Below, piece after piece: positions 35,857 to 47,752 of a stretch of DNA of 64,000 nt (position 1 is the stretch's first letter; the number at the start of each line of letters is the position of its first letter). This DNA comes from Phoenix dactylifera (lineage: Eukaryota > Streptophyta > Magnoliopsida > Arecales > Arecaceae), in contig NC_052405.1 of assembly GCF_009389715.1 (NCBI RefSeq), positions 9,217,194 through 9,281,193 of the forward strand, written 5' to 3'. The notes beneath the pieces are model-generated. The model was not told the origin of the DNA. It was given only the letters and a program-made list of their open reading frames with translations, and made no database searches. Position numbers and translations under genes: made by a program.

Positions 35857-36861
35857 ATGAGGCCCTCCTCCATCCTCCGCACCTTCTCCTGTAAACTTCC
35901 TGCAAGCTTCTCACACTCTCCGGTCACACCGTGGCCTCCGGCACGCACTGCCTTTGACCGATGGCTCACATCGGAGCTCGATGAGCTCCGATCGAACCCC
36001 TTTAGCCTCCACCGATCCGCAAGCGCGGCTTGGCTCTCCAAGGCCCTTGACCTTGCAGTCGCCGCACAACACTTCACGGCCAAATCCATCGCAGGCGCCA
36101 TTGCTGCTGATTCGAGTGCTATCGATCGAAAGACGATCGATAATTATCTCGAAGATGTCGTAGAATTGCTTGATGCATGCAGTGGCTTGGGAGAGAGGAT
36201 GGAGGCCATTAAGAAGTACGTGGACCGGCTTAGCATTGCATTGCATTGGCTTGAAGGAGAGCATGAGCCGACCGAGACCAGCATCGGGCGAGCAAGGGAG
36301 GCGTTGGGGTTGTGCGAACTGATGGAGGAGAGGTGTGCCGAACTGGAGAAATGCAGGTCCAATTTGCGAAGGCTAGGCGAAAAGCTTGTCGCACAAAACG
36401 CAAGGCCATGCGAGGACATGAGCAACCCAACTGCACAGCTCCATGAAGTGCTAGGTGGGTCTCGAATGGTGGCGCTGCTCGTCGTCGAGATGCTGGGGAT
36501 TGCTTTGTCTTTCAAGCCTCGGCGGGGGCTTCCATCGGTGCAGTCATGCAAGACCGCGCCGTGGATGAGCTCGTTGCATGAGTTGCGGAAGGAAGCGAAA
36601 GAGGAGTTTGACAGGAGGCGAAGAGATGGGCTCGTGGCATTAGATGAGTTGGATGCCACGGCCATGGCTGCTCGGAGTCTGCGGGAGCGAATCTCTCGGC
36701 GAAGCCGAGGAGAGTTGACGGTTGCAGTGGATGTGTTGAAGAGGAGGTGTGAAGGGTTGGAGAGGAGGGTGTGGCCTTTGGAAGGGAAAGTTGATGAGCT
36801 CTACAGACAACTGATTGGCATCAGAGTTTCTTTGTTGGGAATGCTCACAGTTACCCGCTGA
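35857..36861 (+). CDS. BYPASS1-like (BPS1 family) protein, single exon, 334 aa
   Basis: Arabidopsis BPS1 prevents production of a root-derived mobile signal that arrests shoot growth; biochemical activity is unknown. The frame is intronless, as in many family members. After an N-terminal region with [13 protein letters not shown] comes the family-like segment [20 protein letters not shown] (about residues 97-116). It is followed by long helices with heptad-like character ([31 protein letters not shown]). The end [20 protein letters not shown] resembles the conserved C-terminal helix that closes BPS1 proteins. I chose the ATG at 35857 (AAACCATGA, A at -3). An in-frame ATG at 35833 would add eight residues and another near 35788 more. 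Any longer N-terminus would run into the TA repeat. Family assignment is by recognised pattern only. Confidence 0.75.
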   Translation: MRPSSILRTFSCKLPASFSHSPVTPWPPARTAFDRWLTSELDELRSNPFSLHRSASAAWLSKALDLAVAAQHFTAKSIAGAIAADSSAIDRKTIDNYLEDVVELLDACSGLGERMEAIKKYVDRLSIALHWLEGEHEPTETSIGRAREALGLCELMEERCAELEKCRSNLRRLGEKLVAQNARPCEDMSNPTAQLHEVLGGSRMVALLVVEMLGIALSFKPRRGLPSVQSCKTAPWMSSLHELRKEAKEEFDRRRRDGLVALDELDATAMAARSLRERISRRSRGELTVAVDVLKRRCEGLERRVWPLEGKVDELYRQLIGIRVSLLGMLTVTR

Positions 36862-37115
36862 GGTTTTTGAGCTCTTCGCATTGTTAAAAATAGAATCTCT
36901 GGTACATAGTTACCTTCAATTTTGATGAGAGCAATTTTGATTTTATTTGTGTGAAAGCCGATCTCTTTCTGACAAATTACTTGTACAATTAATCAGAGTT
37001 AGAGGCCATCTTAAAGTAATCATTGGTACTGATAAGCTCTTCTTTGAGCAGGTACTGGTCAGTGGCAAGGCTAAACTAGAATTGACGTCTATCTTAGGCT
37101 TGAACTCCCAAACAT

Positions 37116-38177
37116 CACTATAGCAAATATGGGTTTTTGTAGCACTTTTTCAAGCATGTACCGGCACTTATAAGAGGAGGGGGAGAATTGTACCGGGTCG
37201 CGGTAACGAACCGCGCGTCAGCGGACGGCGATAGAGCATTGCCCATGTTAGCGGCCCTCGGTATCTGCCGTTTCTAGTTGATCCAAAGAATAACCAGTCA
37301 AACTCTAGGTCTGGAGAAACCCTAGAAGAAAGAAGGGGAAAGGGAGGGGAGGAGAGGAGAGGAAAAAAAGAAGAAAAAGAGATCTCGCTCTTGGCAATGA
37401 GACGGCGGCACTCGCGGAGGACCGCAGGGGTGACGAAGACCAGGATTCAAATGACTTTTAGAAGGCGTCGAGTAGGAGAGAGGAAAGAAATGTTGGCATC
37501 AAAGAAGAAAATCTCAAGCAATGGAGGGGCGGAGCTACTCCTTGCCTGCCCCATGATCACCAGGAGCTAGTTCTCCGGCCGCTGGATCCTTGCCATGCAC
37601 GTCACCGGCCCTTCTTGCCCTGCCACGAGCTCCTCCCCCTCCATGGCTCTCCGTTGCTCTTGATCGCTCCGCATTCTTCTCTCCTCCCCAATCGGTCTCT
37701 TGTTGTTTAGGGTGCGGGGATGATTAAGGATTTAGGTCCGCAAAGGGGGCGTTGGCATTTACGGTGGGAGGGGGGAAGCCTCTGATGACGTGTTAGGAAG
37801 CGTTGTCTTGGTTATGAGGCCTCCCATGACGCTTTAGAAAGCGTCGTCGGAGTTATAAGGCCTCCGAATGCTTCGTGAAGCATCGTGGGGGGGGGGGGGG
37901 GGGGGGGGGGGAGGCCAAATTAGGCCTCTGATGATGCTTTCTAAAATGTCGCGTTAACGCATGGTGGACCGGTTTCTGACGCCGTTTTTAGAAAGTGCCA
38001 TGTTAGCTAGCTTAGCTTTGGCCTTCGATGACGCTTATATACATAAGCATCATCTAATTCAGATTTTTCCGACACTATTAAGAAGTGTCGACAAATTTTG
38101 GTGCGGTGACCAAATTACCGACGCTTCTTTCTTGCGTCGGCACCTAAGAGTCGGAAAAACTCATTTTTGTTGTAGTG
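37116..38177. mobile_element. Complete non-autonomous CACTA (En/Spm-type) element, 1,062 bp
   Basis: The left end starts CACTATAGCAAATATGGG. The right end, reverse complemented, starts CACTACAACAAAAATGAG, the classic plant CACTA terminus. Both ends are flanked by the trinucleotide CAT (37113-37115 and 38178-38180), the expected 3-bp target duplication. Subterminal regions hold many short inverted motifs such as GACGCTTT...AAAGCGTC, GACGCTTAT...ATAAGCATC and GACACT...AGTGTC, like TNPA-type transposase binding arrays. The middle is GC-rich and has no transposase. A 25-G run sits at 37887-37911. Confidence 0.85.
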
Positions 38178-38180
38178 CAT

Positions 38181-39210
38181 AGACCTGTCCTAACCTTAAA
38201 TTCTTTGTTGTGCCATCATTTAGGTTACAATAGGTTTTGGTTAAAGTTCAAATAAGCCTAGACTTGGCCTTAGCCTCAAATCTTCCGAGTTCATAGACTT
38301 GGATCTGATTTGCAAATTTGGAGTCACATGAGTCCAAAGCCCAATGAATTTTTTAGCCTATAATGATGATTGTTAAGTGGGTTAGTCATTGTCCTCCTTA
38401 TGGCCAAGAAAACCTTTCACTCTTCTCTTTTCTCTCCATAGATTTAAGGCTGGTGGCAAATATTTCAAGTATGCTTTAGACCCATAATAGATATTTTGAG
38501 ATGGTGATTTATACCCTTCATATTTCCTAAAGTTTGTTGCTCACAAAAGAAAAAAAAATCATGAATCCCTCTTGTAATAATGACAAATTCTTTTGTCATT
38601 CATTAATTCTAATGATATCCCAACTTCTTTTTCCCATATAGTGATTATAGATCATTGTGCACTCATTTTATACATGAGAAATGAAATATGATGATAAATA
38701 TTTTTGTAATTTATTAATTATAATAACATCCTAATTTTATGATTGTGCACAATAATTATAGTTACATTTTGTGGTAACCACATGCTCATATTACGGTTAC
38801 TATATGAAACATGGAAAATGAAATTTGATTGTATATCCTTTTGTAGTTTATTCACTTATTCTTATATAGTCTAAAATTTATGTTTGCACATTGTGATCCC
38901 ATGATCATTGTGTTGTCATTATTTGAAATGATGAAAGTAATACATCATGAGATTGCTATAGGAAACATGGGATTTGCTATAGTAATACTCAAACTTGGTA
39001 ACAGTCGAGTCAAGTAGAGCTTAGACCTGAGTCGATCTTGAATAACTTGCTAGCTGCTCGACTTATTTGCATAGCTACACATACGTGCATTGTACATATG
39101 TGCATAGCAACATATTCATTTTAAATTTAATATTTGAATTTGATTTCAATCTATAATTTAAATTTGAAATTTAAATTAGTTTACTCTTGGCTGATTTATG
39201 TGCACTGTAC
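38181..39210. other. AT-rich spacer between the CACTA and hAT elements
   Basis: No gene-like frame, RNA gene or defined element is visible. At 38600-38960 loosely repeated words around 'taatgatatcccaa' and 'attgtgcacaat' suggest old, eroded repeat sequence. Confidence 0.45.
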
Positions 39211-39218
39211 CATATGCA

Positions 39219-40171
39219 TAGGGGTGCAAATGGGTCGGGTCGGGTCCTAAGTGACCCCGATCCAACCCGGTTTTTTGTTCGGGTCCCAATTTTGGACCCG
39301 GACCCGACCCGGTTGAAGATCGGGTTGGGTCGGGTCGGGTCCGAGTCGGGTTCGGGTCGGGTCCGGGTCTGATTCGGGTCGGGTCCGGGTCCGATCGGAT
39401 CCAATTTTTTTGTGCTTTTGGGAAAAAATTTGGGCAAATCTAATTTGGTCATATCATAATTATGAGGTGCTGGGTGACCCATGACTTGAAAGACTTTGCA
39501 ATTGAGCTCCAGTCAGAACAGATGACCCATGACTTACTAACTAAGTCGGTCTACAAGCCAAATTTCATATCACACTATTTTTTATCTATATGACTGATTG
39601 GACGGAACTCGGTGTCTCCCAGCTCCCCTCTCACGAGGACAAAAAAAATTCTAGACCTTCTTCCAAAATCCAATTCCATTACAGAAAACTGGCACATGAC
39701 CCATATTCAGTTGCAGTGTTCCCTCACTTTCTCCCTTCAAAAGTTAAAAGAAACAAAAACCAAAAAACAGAAGGAAAAAAAAAAAAGGCAGCTACCGAGA
39801 CACCAGAGGTCTCAACAGTGTAATAGATCGAGAGAGAATCCTGACGGGCCGACGTTTCTTTGGATTCTGTGAACCTATGCTTGTTGCTAACTTGCTATCC
39901 TCCCACACTGACCAACAGTATCACAACCCACGCCAAAAAAAAAAGAAAAAGAAAAAGAAAAGACTTTCTTTTGCTTTTCCTCTCTCTCTCTTCGGGTCCA
40001 TTCGGGTCGGGTCGGGTCCGTTTGGTAAACCCAGATCCGACCCAGAAAATGATTCGGGTCCAATTTTAGGACCCGACCCGGACCCGCGGGTCCTAAAATT
40101 CGGGTCGGGTCGGGTCTACGCGGGTCGGGTCGGGTCGGGTCACGGGTCGACCCGACCCATTTGCAGCCTTA
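39219..40171. mobile_element. Complete non-autonomous hAT element, 953 bp
   Basis: The left end is TAGGGGTGCAAATGGGTCGG and the right end, reverse complemented, is TAAGGCTGCAAATGGGTCGG. Both sides are flanked by the same octamer CATATGCA (39211-39218 and 40172-40179), the expected 8-bp hAT target duplication. Each subterminal region of 180-190 bp is packed with GGGTCGGGTCC-type repeats in both orientations. The middle, about 39430-39990, is AT-richer with A-rich tracts and has no transposase coding. Confidence 0.88.
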
Positions 40172-40789
40172 CATATGCATTATAGATATTAATGCGCACG
40201 TGTTGGAAAACTTTTATGACGTGCTAACAATAATAGGCTATTACAATCTTTATTGTGAGAGCTGTTGAGGTCTTTATGGGCTTATCTAGTGGTTATCCAA
40301 ATCGAGCCTATAAAAAAGCTATTGGCAGTTAATACATTACATCCAGACATATTCAAGCATTGTGCGAGTACTTTGAGCCCGAGAAAGAAACCCCCTATTA
40401 GCCTTCTAATTTTTAAATTTTCCTCCAATTTTTCACTTTCATTTTTCTTAAGCCTTCTCGTTGGGCGATTGAAGGTGAGTCGATTGGACCAAGCCTCCCA
40501 CGAGATTATGCTCGTGAGACAAGAATTAGGCTTAACTGGATTGTTGTACCTTGGGAATGACCTTGTCATGAACATGCACGAGGGAGCGAATTTTATTCTT
40601 AGAATAGTATATTTCACATGCCTTGATCCTGACAAGTTTTAATTTCTTTGTTTTTCAAACTTTTCTTATTATATAGCTTTTGAAATTGTTATTTCTACAA
40701 TATTAGCAATTTCTACCATTATTTTGTAATTGAATGAAACATAGGTTAAAAGCCTTCCAACATAGCTATGAAAATAGGAAAAAAATAAA

Positions 40790-41034
40790 GATAGGCTCGG
40801 AATCCTTTCGCCGAGGCCCCAAATATCTCAACCGAAACCTCGTCTCGCTTCGCCGGAAGGGATCGTTGATGGATACGGGATGCAGACTTTCTTCTCAGCC
40901 GATTGTCTCCTCCTCCGTGCCGTCCGATCTGAAGAACTTCGCGTTCCAGCTATACGATTCCTCGTTCTTGGTCCGATCGACACCTTGGTTTCGAGAACTG
41001 TGGATTGGGGTCTCAGAATAGCGCGACAAGGCAT
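40790..41034 (+). other. Possible 5'UTR exon/promoter of the Smr gene
   Basis: A GC-richer island with leader-like sequence ('cgtctcgcttcgccgg', 'ctcctcctccgtgccg') lies 0.8-1.1 kb upstream of the Smr start codon. A candidate acceptor, TTGTTAG|GTTGAAAAAG, occurs at about 41699 in front of the first coding exon. A non-coding first exon here is plausible; I could not settle a donor. The 95-codon frame across it has no domain character. Confidence 0.35.
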
Positions 41035-41859
41035 GCCCTAATTTTTATTAATTCCTCTACGATCCCAAGCTTTTAGGATTTATAAATCTAATTTAGGAAG
41101 AATTTCTCGAAATTTGATTAGGCTTTTTATTTGTAATTTTTTAGGAATTGTTTTGCCTTCGCGTAAAGATTATTGGATAAACGTGGATTTTTGTAGAATC
41201 TATATTTTTCTGATGGTTTTATTTTGAGAGAATAAAGATAGTTAATTTTTATTTTTAATTCATATTTCTTGATTTATTTTTGTTACTTAATTTAGTATAA
41301 CAGCTCTTTGTTGGCATATATATATACACACACACAAAATTCGAAATTTTGATGAAAATTTGAGATATATATTTTTAAAATAGATAATAATTTGACTGAG
41401 TTAAGAAGAAAAATATAACTATATCGGTGGATTTAATTTTTAATAAAAAATATTTTTCTCCTTCCCGGGCTGACTGAAGTTATATTTTGAAGCTTGGATG
41501 CTAAGAATTGGTTTACAAGAAATATCTTAAACCTTTTCTTAATTAGTGAATTTAGATTATATAATGTTTAATCTTATTAGCTGACGTTAGAAATCAATGT
41601 GGGAGATATCAGTCATAACAGCCTTTATGTTTTCCGTATGCTGTCAACCGGATTTATATACACTTATGCTTGATGACTGCTTGTTGTTACTTGTTAGGTT
41701 GAAAAAGCTTCTGCAAACTGGTTGAGTCAAATTTGTTGGGGCACTTGCGTGGGTTTTTTTTTCTCCCTCATACTGGGCTGGAAGATTAAAGAACAAGTAT
41801 GCGGCATATACATTATTTTTCATGAATCATTCCTGGTGATAGTCCGTTTGGTTTCTAAG

Positions 41860-44800
41860 ATGACCATCTCGAGAAGTCCATTAAATTCAAATATGCAGCA
41901 GCCCAGGGTCCGCACTCCTGGTTGGGCTGCCTTTGATCGCAAGCAGCGAGCGAAAGATGGCACCTTGCCTGAATGTGATGCCGATCCTTTCCCATCCATC
42001 TCCAATGCAACTTCTTCCGGTTCTGCCAAAAATTTGGTGACAAACAATAGCACAAGTATGAGGTCTTCTTCTTTGGCTGTTCGCCCGTATGTAAAATGCC
42101 CACTACCTGTGAATAACCAGAAAAGTGGATTTTTAAATGATAATTCTGCTGCGAGGCATCTAGATCATCAAATCACTGCCAAAAATAATGTAAATCCTGC
42201 TGTCAAGATGCTGAAAGATGTTCATAGTTGGGCTGATCAAAATTTGATTAAGGACCTATTAGCTGCTGTGAATGGTGATGTGGACCAAGCTTCCATTATT
42301 CTCAAAGCAATGGTTTCACCTGACTCGAACAAAGAGAAGACTAGCTGCTCTGAACTGAGCACTTTTATCAGCACTAAAGATAAATGCTGGGGGCAAAGCC
42401 TTTCAATAGATAATAAACTGTCAGATGGTGCAGATGCTGTGCTAATATCAAGCAAGGGCCCAAGCACTTTTATGAATGATAGTACTAAATTTTCAGTGGA
42501 CAGCAAGCCAGCTAACAATAAGCTATCAGATGGTGCACATGAGGTGCTAATTTCAAGGAGATTGTCCTCTGTACCTGCTGAACCTGAGTGGGAAGAAAAT
42601 GATGTCTACTTAAGTCACCGGAAGGATGCAATAATGATGATGAGGTATGACTGCCTCACATGTAGAGGAAAGATTTATTTATTTGATCTCCAAATTAGTT
42701 TTGTTATTTTTATCATTGTTATTTTGTGCTTTTGATCAAAGTTACAAGGATACAACAGTCACATGCATCTACGTTAGGCATTTTCAATAAAAAAGAACTT
42801 GACTGCATCAAATAAAAGTCTTCAGAAGCTACAATAATAAAGTATTTCAAATCATCTCGTATGTAGCTTTTATTTAATTGATCTCCAAATTATTGTTGTT
42901 ATTTTTATCCTTGTTATTTTTTTGTGCAATCTATCAAAGTTAGGAGGACACACCCGCATGTGTGCCGGTTAGACATTTTCATCAAAAAAGAACATGACTA
43001 CATCAAATGAAAGTCTTCAGTAACTACAAATAATACAGTATTGCAGATTGATTTCCGTATTTGTGCACGAGTTACAACATGTAATTGTATGTAAAACTGA
43101 ATTTACCAATCACGGTGCATGAAGTGTCTCATAGAAATGGCTTTGGACTTTGAATTTTTGTAGTATATTATACAGTATGTTTTGCTTTTTGCAAATATTG
43201 TGTTGCACAAGTATATACTAAATGAAGGCTTTAAGTTTCAAGAATTGTCAAACCCTGTACTGTAGTTGACATGGACATGGATATTGCATTGTGAGAACAC
43301 ATTGGTGGGCATCATTACAAATTCCAATATTCCAGATGCAGTCAATATGGATTTTATATCTGAACACATTAACATGAGCATGGATATGTTGTAAATAATC
43401 TAGAAATTGAAAACATTTTAATGTTGATATTTGACATGGGTATGTCATGCATGTGAGACTCTGTGATGCAGACGTGCACATCCACCAAAAGGGATAAAAA
43501 TATTTATTATTTAGATTTATGAGTAAATTGTCTACTTGTTGGTGAAATAAGTTTTCCTCCATTTTCATGAAAATTTCAATTAAATTTATGTTTAATACAT
43601 TCTTTTTTCAAACATTGTTGTGCTGCCTGCACTTGTGTGATAAAATGATACTGCTCCTAAGTTAATTTGTTGTACTGTTTTGTAAAATTTGTGCTATGGG
43701 TCATGCTTAATTTGAAGCTTGCAATTGATGTATATTGTCATACTTATTTGTCTTACTTCTAAAAAAAATCATATGATATTTAAGCTCCTTTACTGTATGG
43801 GACCATACCTAGACATGTTATGGTGCTAGAGTTAAGGTTCAAACTTCAAAGACAAGATTCTATTTATTGGAATCAGCTTTGTTGTATATAAAATTTCCCC
43901 ACTCCTTCCATATCTGCTACTTATATTACTTGGCAGTTCTTTTTGCAACTGTTATAACCCAAGGATTGATCTGCAGTAAAGAAGCGTTCCGCAATCCACA
44001 TTTTAGGCATGCATTGTGGAATTGCAAACTTTTAAGCCTTGAACATGGTCTTCAAGGTTAGAACATCGATGCTGTATCATTAAGTTCTATATCTTTGTTG
44101 TGCTGTTCCTTTGCAAACTTGCATATGCAGTCGCAATCTTTGTTAGTTGTAAGCATAGTTGTATGGAATCACGAGCTGAATGTAAGCTCACAAGAAGCTC
44201 CGACGGACATTTTCATATACACTTGGTTTAAGAGAGTGCAGCAAGGAACTGTTATTTGATATTCTATTAGATATATCTAGACCACCCAACCTCCCCCCAT
44301 GCATGGGGTTTCTCTCTTTTCAGGCCCAAGGTGCACGCACAAGAGGGCCAGATTGAGAACTAAAGGAAATAATCCAGGTTTTAATATTAATAAGTGAAAA
44401 AATGTTTTGAAAGAAGGAAAAGGAAGGAGCTAAGAGCTTTTGTTTGATTGGATCATTCATAGTAGATATTTTCAGTAGTAGTTAGATTAGTATTAAGTTA
44501 CAATTCATATGATGTTCTTGGTCAGAATTGCATAGTTTTATTTGACTGATGTTCATAGTTTATTTGACTGATGTGTTCGATTAGAAAGTATTTTGATGAA
44601 TTGGTATGAGTCTTTTCTAATTATGGATATGATTTGGTGGAACCATTCCTTCTTGACTGGTACATTCTTCTCTATTTGTTCCCTGGCATATGATGTTCTC
44701 CGAAGAAGTTGCTAGCCTACATGGAAAGGGTATCACGGTATCATATAAGTGACCTAAAGGGTTCTAATGAGTTTGGATATCACTTTTCTGATCAATTTTG

Positions 44801-46109
44801 TTGATAGGATTGTTTAACATATTTATCTTGTCAATAGGGCGGCATCTCAGCATTCACGGGCTGCGAGTAATGCTTACTTGAGAGGTGACCATGTTTCTGC
44901 ACGTCAGTTTTCCCTGAGAGCTCGAGGAGAGTGGACGGCTGCTGAAAAGCTGAACATGAAAGCAGCAGAGAAAATCTTACACATTAGGAACAGCGATAAT
45001 GACATCTGGAAAATAGATTTACATGGCCTGCATGCTTCAGAAGCTGTGAGGGCATTGAAGGAGCGTCTGCATAAAATAGAATCCCAGGCCATTATGAGTT
45101 GTTCTGCTTCTTCTGATGGGTTAGTGAAACTGGAGGCTGGAATTTCACACTCAGCATCATTGGAGACTCTTAAAGGCTTGGAAAAGGACTCTCATGCGAA
45201 GAAGATGAGGGCATTACCTCAGCAGAGACAAACAGTATTACATGTTATTACAGGTGTAAATTTAATGCACTTAATACATGCCTTGTTTGCCCTTTCAATA
45301 ATTATATTGCAAGTATGATAATTATATTGCTACTAGAAAGTATAAACCAGGTTGTTCTCAACCAGGGCTTTGGCCCTTGTGGCGATGAACATGAACAAGG
45401 ATCATGCTTATTGATGTTTTGGACGTCTCATCTGTTGATGCATGCCTATTATGATTGCATATACACATGGATACACATATTCATGAATGCATGGATCTAC
45501 AATATGAATGCATGGTCATTTGGCAAGAGGAAACCTCACAGTCTACATGGTACAGCAAATTGGAGGGTTATTTTATAAATAAATAGTTAAGTTACTGTTG
45601 GAAGATAATGTGCTGGTCCCTTTTTGGGATACTTGGTAAACGTTGATGTGGTTTTATATTGTAAAGCATGAATTGTACTAGACAAGTGCATTAGCAGTTT
45701 GCCAGGTAAATGGTCCAATGGGATGGTTGAATCATGTATCTTATATTATCATGTTCAAGTGTTGATATTTTTTTGGAAATCATGATATCCGTGCTTTTCT
45801 GTTATGACTTGCATGTTAATAGATGGCATTGAAAAGTTCATGTAATTTCCATTTCTTCCAGGGACTGGGAACCATAGTCGAGGACAAGCTTCGCTTCCAA
45901 CAGTTGTCAGAAGCTTTCTTATTGAAAATGGGTAAATGTTATTTCTGTTCTGGTGAAAAGAAATTAATGCTAATTTATGGATATATAGATCCTGCATTCG
46001 GTATTTAGTTACCCAGTTACCTATAATGTCAATACTTTCTTGTAGATACCATTTTGCTGATGCAAGACCTGGTGTAATTGCTGTTCGCCCCAAGTTTCGC
46101 GACAAGTGA
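41860..46109 (+). CDS. DUF1771 and Smr domain protein, 4 coding exons, 444 aa
   Basis: Smr domains are small endonuclease-like folds related to MutS2. In plant and animal proteins they occur with a helical DUF1771 extension and often a ubiquitin-binding CUE segment; the plant target is not known. Exons are 41860-42644, 44838-45253, 45862-45931 and 46046-46109 (1,335 bp, phases agree). The N-terminus has RTPGWAAFDRKQRAKDG (about 18-34). A CUE-like segment with NLIKDLLAAVNGDVDQASII lies at about 128-147. DUF1771 (about 255-318) contains AYLRGDHVSARQFSLRARGE. The Smr domain starts at DLHGLH (322-327), carries the TGTGNHSRG signature near 400-408 and ends RPGVIAVRPKFRDK. A unit NKLSDG(A)..VLIS occurs twice in the linker (about 185-197 and 220-232). 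The start is the first in-frame ATG; upstream codons are open but lack ATG. Confidence 0.92.
42670..43045 (+). repeat. Tandem duplication in Smr intron 1, period about 195 bp
   Basis: The word 'gatctccaaatta' begins at 42685 and again at 42880. Both copies continue through 'gttatttttatc', 'ttgttatttt', 'atcaaagtta', 'aaaaaagaac' and 'aaagtcttcag' in the same order. The first unit begins just after the exon 1 donor, so the duplication is intronic and leaves the coding part intact. Confidence 0.8.
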
Positions 46110-46344
46110 ATTATGAGATCCTGTCATGGGTTGTGTATGACGTCATAATTTATAATCCATTTTGGTCCATGTATGCTTCTATGCTTCTCTTGTTAGTGGA
46201 ACCTTTGAATTATTTATTGCACCCTATGCTTCTTGTAAATTATGGACTCAGAAATGAAGGCCATGGTGTTCAGTGTTTGCAATATTGGTTGAAATTCATG
46301 TTCATCCATTTCTCCTTTTGAATTTCTACAGTATAACAATAATA

Positions 46345-46460
46345 AGGGTGGTCAGGTCTATAAGGTTCTTGTCATTACAGGGTCGGGTTAGATGTACGCA
46401 GTCTTACTCAACAAGTAGAGAAATTTTTACCATTATGTCAAGGCTCATCCTCTTTCTATG
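46345..46460 (-). mobile_element. Truncated Au-like SINE
   Basis: On the minus strand, 'gagccttgacataatggtaaa' parallels the Au SINE 5' end (GAGCCTTGGCGCAA..GGTAAA). It is followed after a gap by GTAAGACTGCGTACATCTAA, which parallels the Au internal motif GTAAGGCTGCGTACA. The central B-box region appears deleted. It lies just downstream of the Smr stop codon. Confidence 0.6.
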
Positions 46461-46469
46461 GCATAATAA

Positions 46470-47730
46470 TAATGATGGGATATAAGTATTCTTTTATCTG
46501 TCTTTTTGAAGCACCAGGAATTCTTATACTATATATTGACATACGTGATTTGAAAGGTTTATATTAAAAAATCATCATTATTATGATAATCACAAGGGCA
46601 GTACAGATCCATATAAAAAAAATTAAAATTTTAGCAGGAAACAGAGTCAGGATGGGAAAAGATAGGGATTAACAGCAATTAACCTTGTGGACTTTATTGG
46701 GGGGCGGGAAGAAGAATGAAAAAAGAAAGAAAGAAAATAAGAAGAAAAAAAAAAAAAAAAGAGGGAGAAAGAGGGTACCTAAAGCTCAACCTAAATGGCT
46801 ATCAAGATATGTTATGCAGGGCATATCATTCTCTAGAGAAATCGAGACTCCCCTTTTCAACAGGATTTGAGACTAAAAGAAATCCGAATCACGTTACAGC
46901 CGGAGATTGGTGCTAGTCAAAATATAGCGCCAAATATAGTGGGTCCCTGGGAACTAATCTCCTCATGACACGTAGGCCTCAAAGCATACTCGTTCTAATA
47001 ATATAATTGAGTTTTTGAAATTCTACCTGCAACTCTGCAAGCTCTATGAAATCTGTCATGCCCAAATTTTGAATCGAAATGTAGTTTCAGTTGTAGTAAT
47101 CTACAAATGCAGAGTACATATATTCCCTCTTAATCCACCTCCATATTTTTTTTTTAGACAAACAAAAAAAGAGCAGCACACTGCCATAAGGAAAAAAAAA
47201 AAATGTAACAATAGGATTATATAAATCAAAAAAGTTAATTAGTAAATGACAATCCTACACCATAAGCACTACATCAATTATGCACCATAGAAATAAATTA
47301 GGTTGGACTAACAAAGAAGACACGTCAACATCATTCTTTTCTATTGGCAAAAAATCTGAAGAATAGGGATGGTTCCGCTTCACACGACTAAGAGAAGGTT
47401 CACAACGCGGCAATTGAAACCAGCAGAAATTGAAAAATTAATTTTAGATACAAAGATAATTGAATACTTATATATATATATTATTTTGTGAAAAAAAGGG
47501 TTAAAAAATCAAAAAGCTAGATGTCGAAATTACATAAGAGGAATTAGATTCAAACTTGCTTATCACGTGCAGCGAACGTGGCAAACTCTCGTCCTCTATG
47601 AAACCGACCTCACCATCGATCAATCCCCAGAAGAAAGAACAAGTCGAATTGGATCAATCCGCCGATAGAAGCTCCGGCGCTCACCATCGGTCATCGGTCG
47701 ATCACCAGAAACGCAGGAGAGGGGGACGAG
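46470..47730. other. Intergenic region and promoter side of the reductase gene
   Basis: No further gene is visible. The sequence is AT-rich with A-rich tracts near 46725-46765 and 47195. The last part before 47753 becomes GC-richer (from about 47580) and should contain the 5'UTR of the reductase gene. A TATATATATA stretch sits near 47470, but I cannot claim it as the TATA box. Confidence 0.45.
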
Positions 47731-47752
47731 AGAGAGAGAGAGAGAGAGAGAG
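47731..47752 (+). repeat. (GA)n tract abutting the reductase start codon
   Basis: About eleven GA units run directly into the ATG at 47753. GA/CT tracts are common in plant 5'UTRs and can bind GAGA-binding (BBR/BPC) proteins. A role here is inference. Confidence 0.8.

Noticed and set aside
36144..36665. 173-codon antisense open frame
   Set aside because: Lies entirely within the BYPASS1-like coding exon on the opposite strand and has no recognisable domain.
39171..40185. Frames made of RVGSGS or DPDPT repeats
   Set aside because: Translations of the GGGTCGGGT arrays at the ends of the hAT element.
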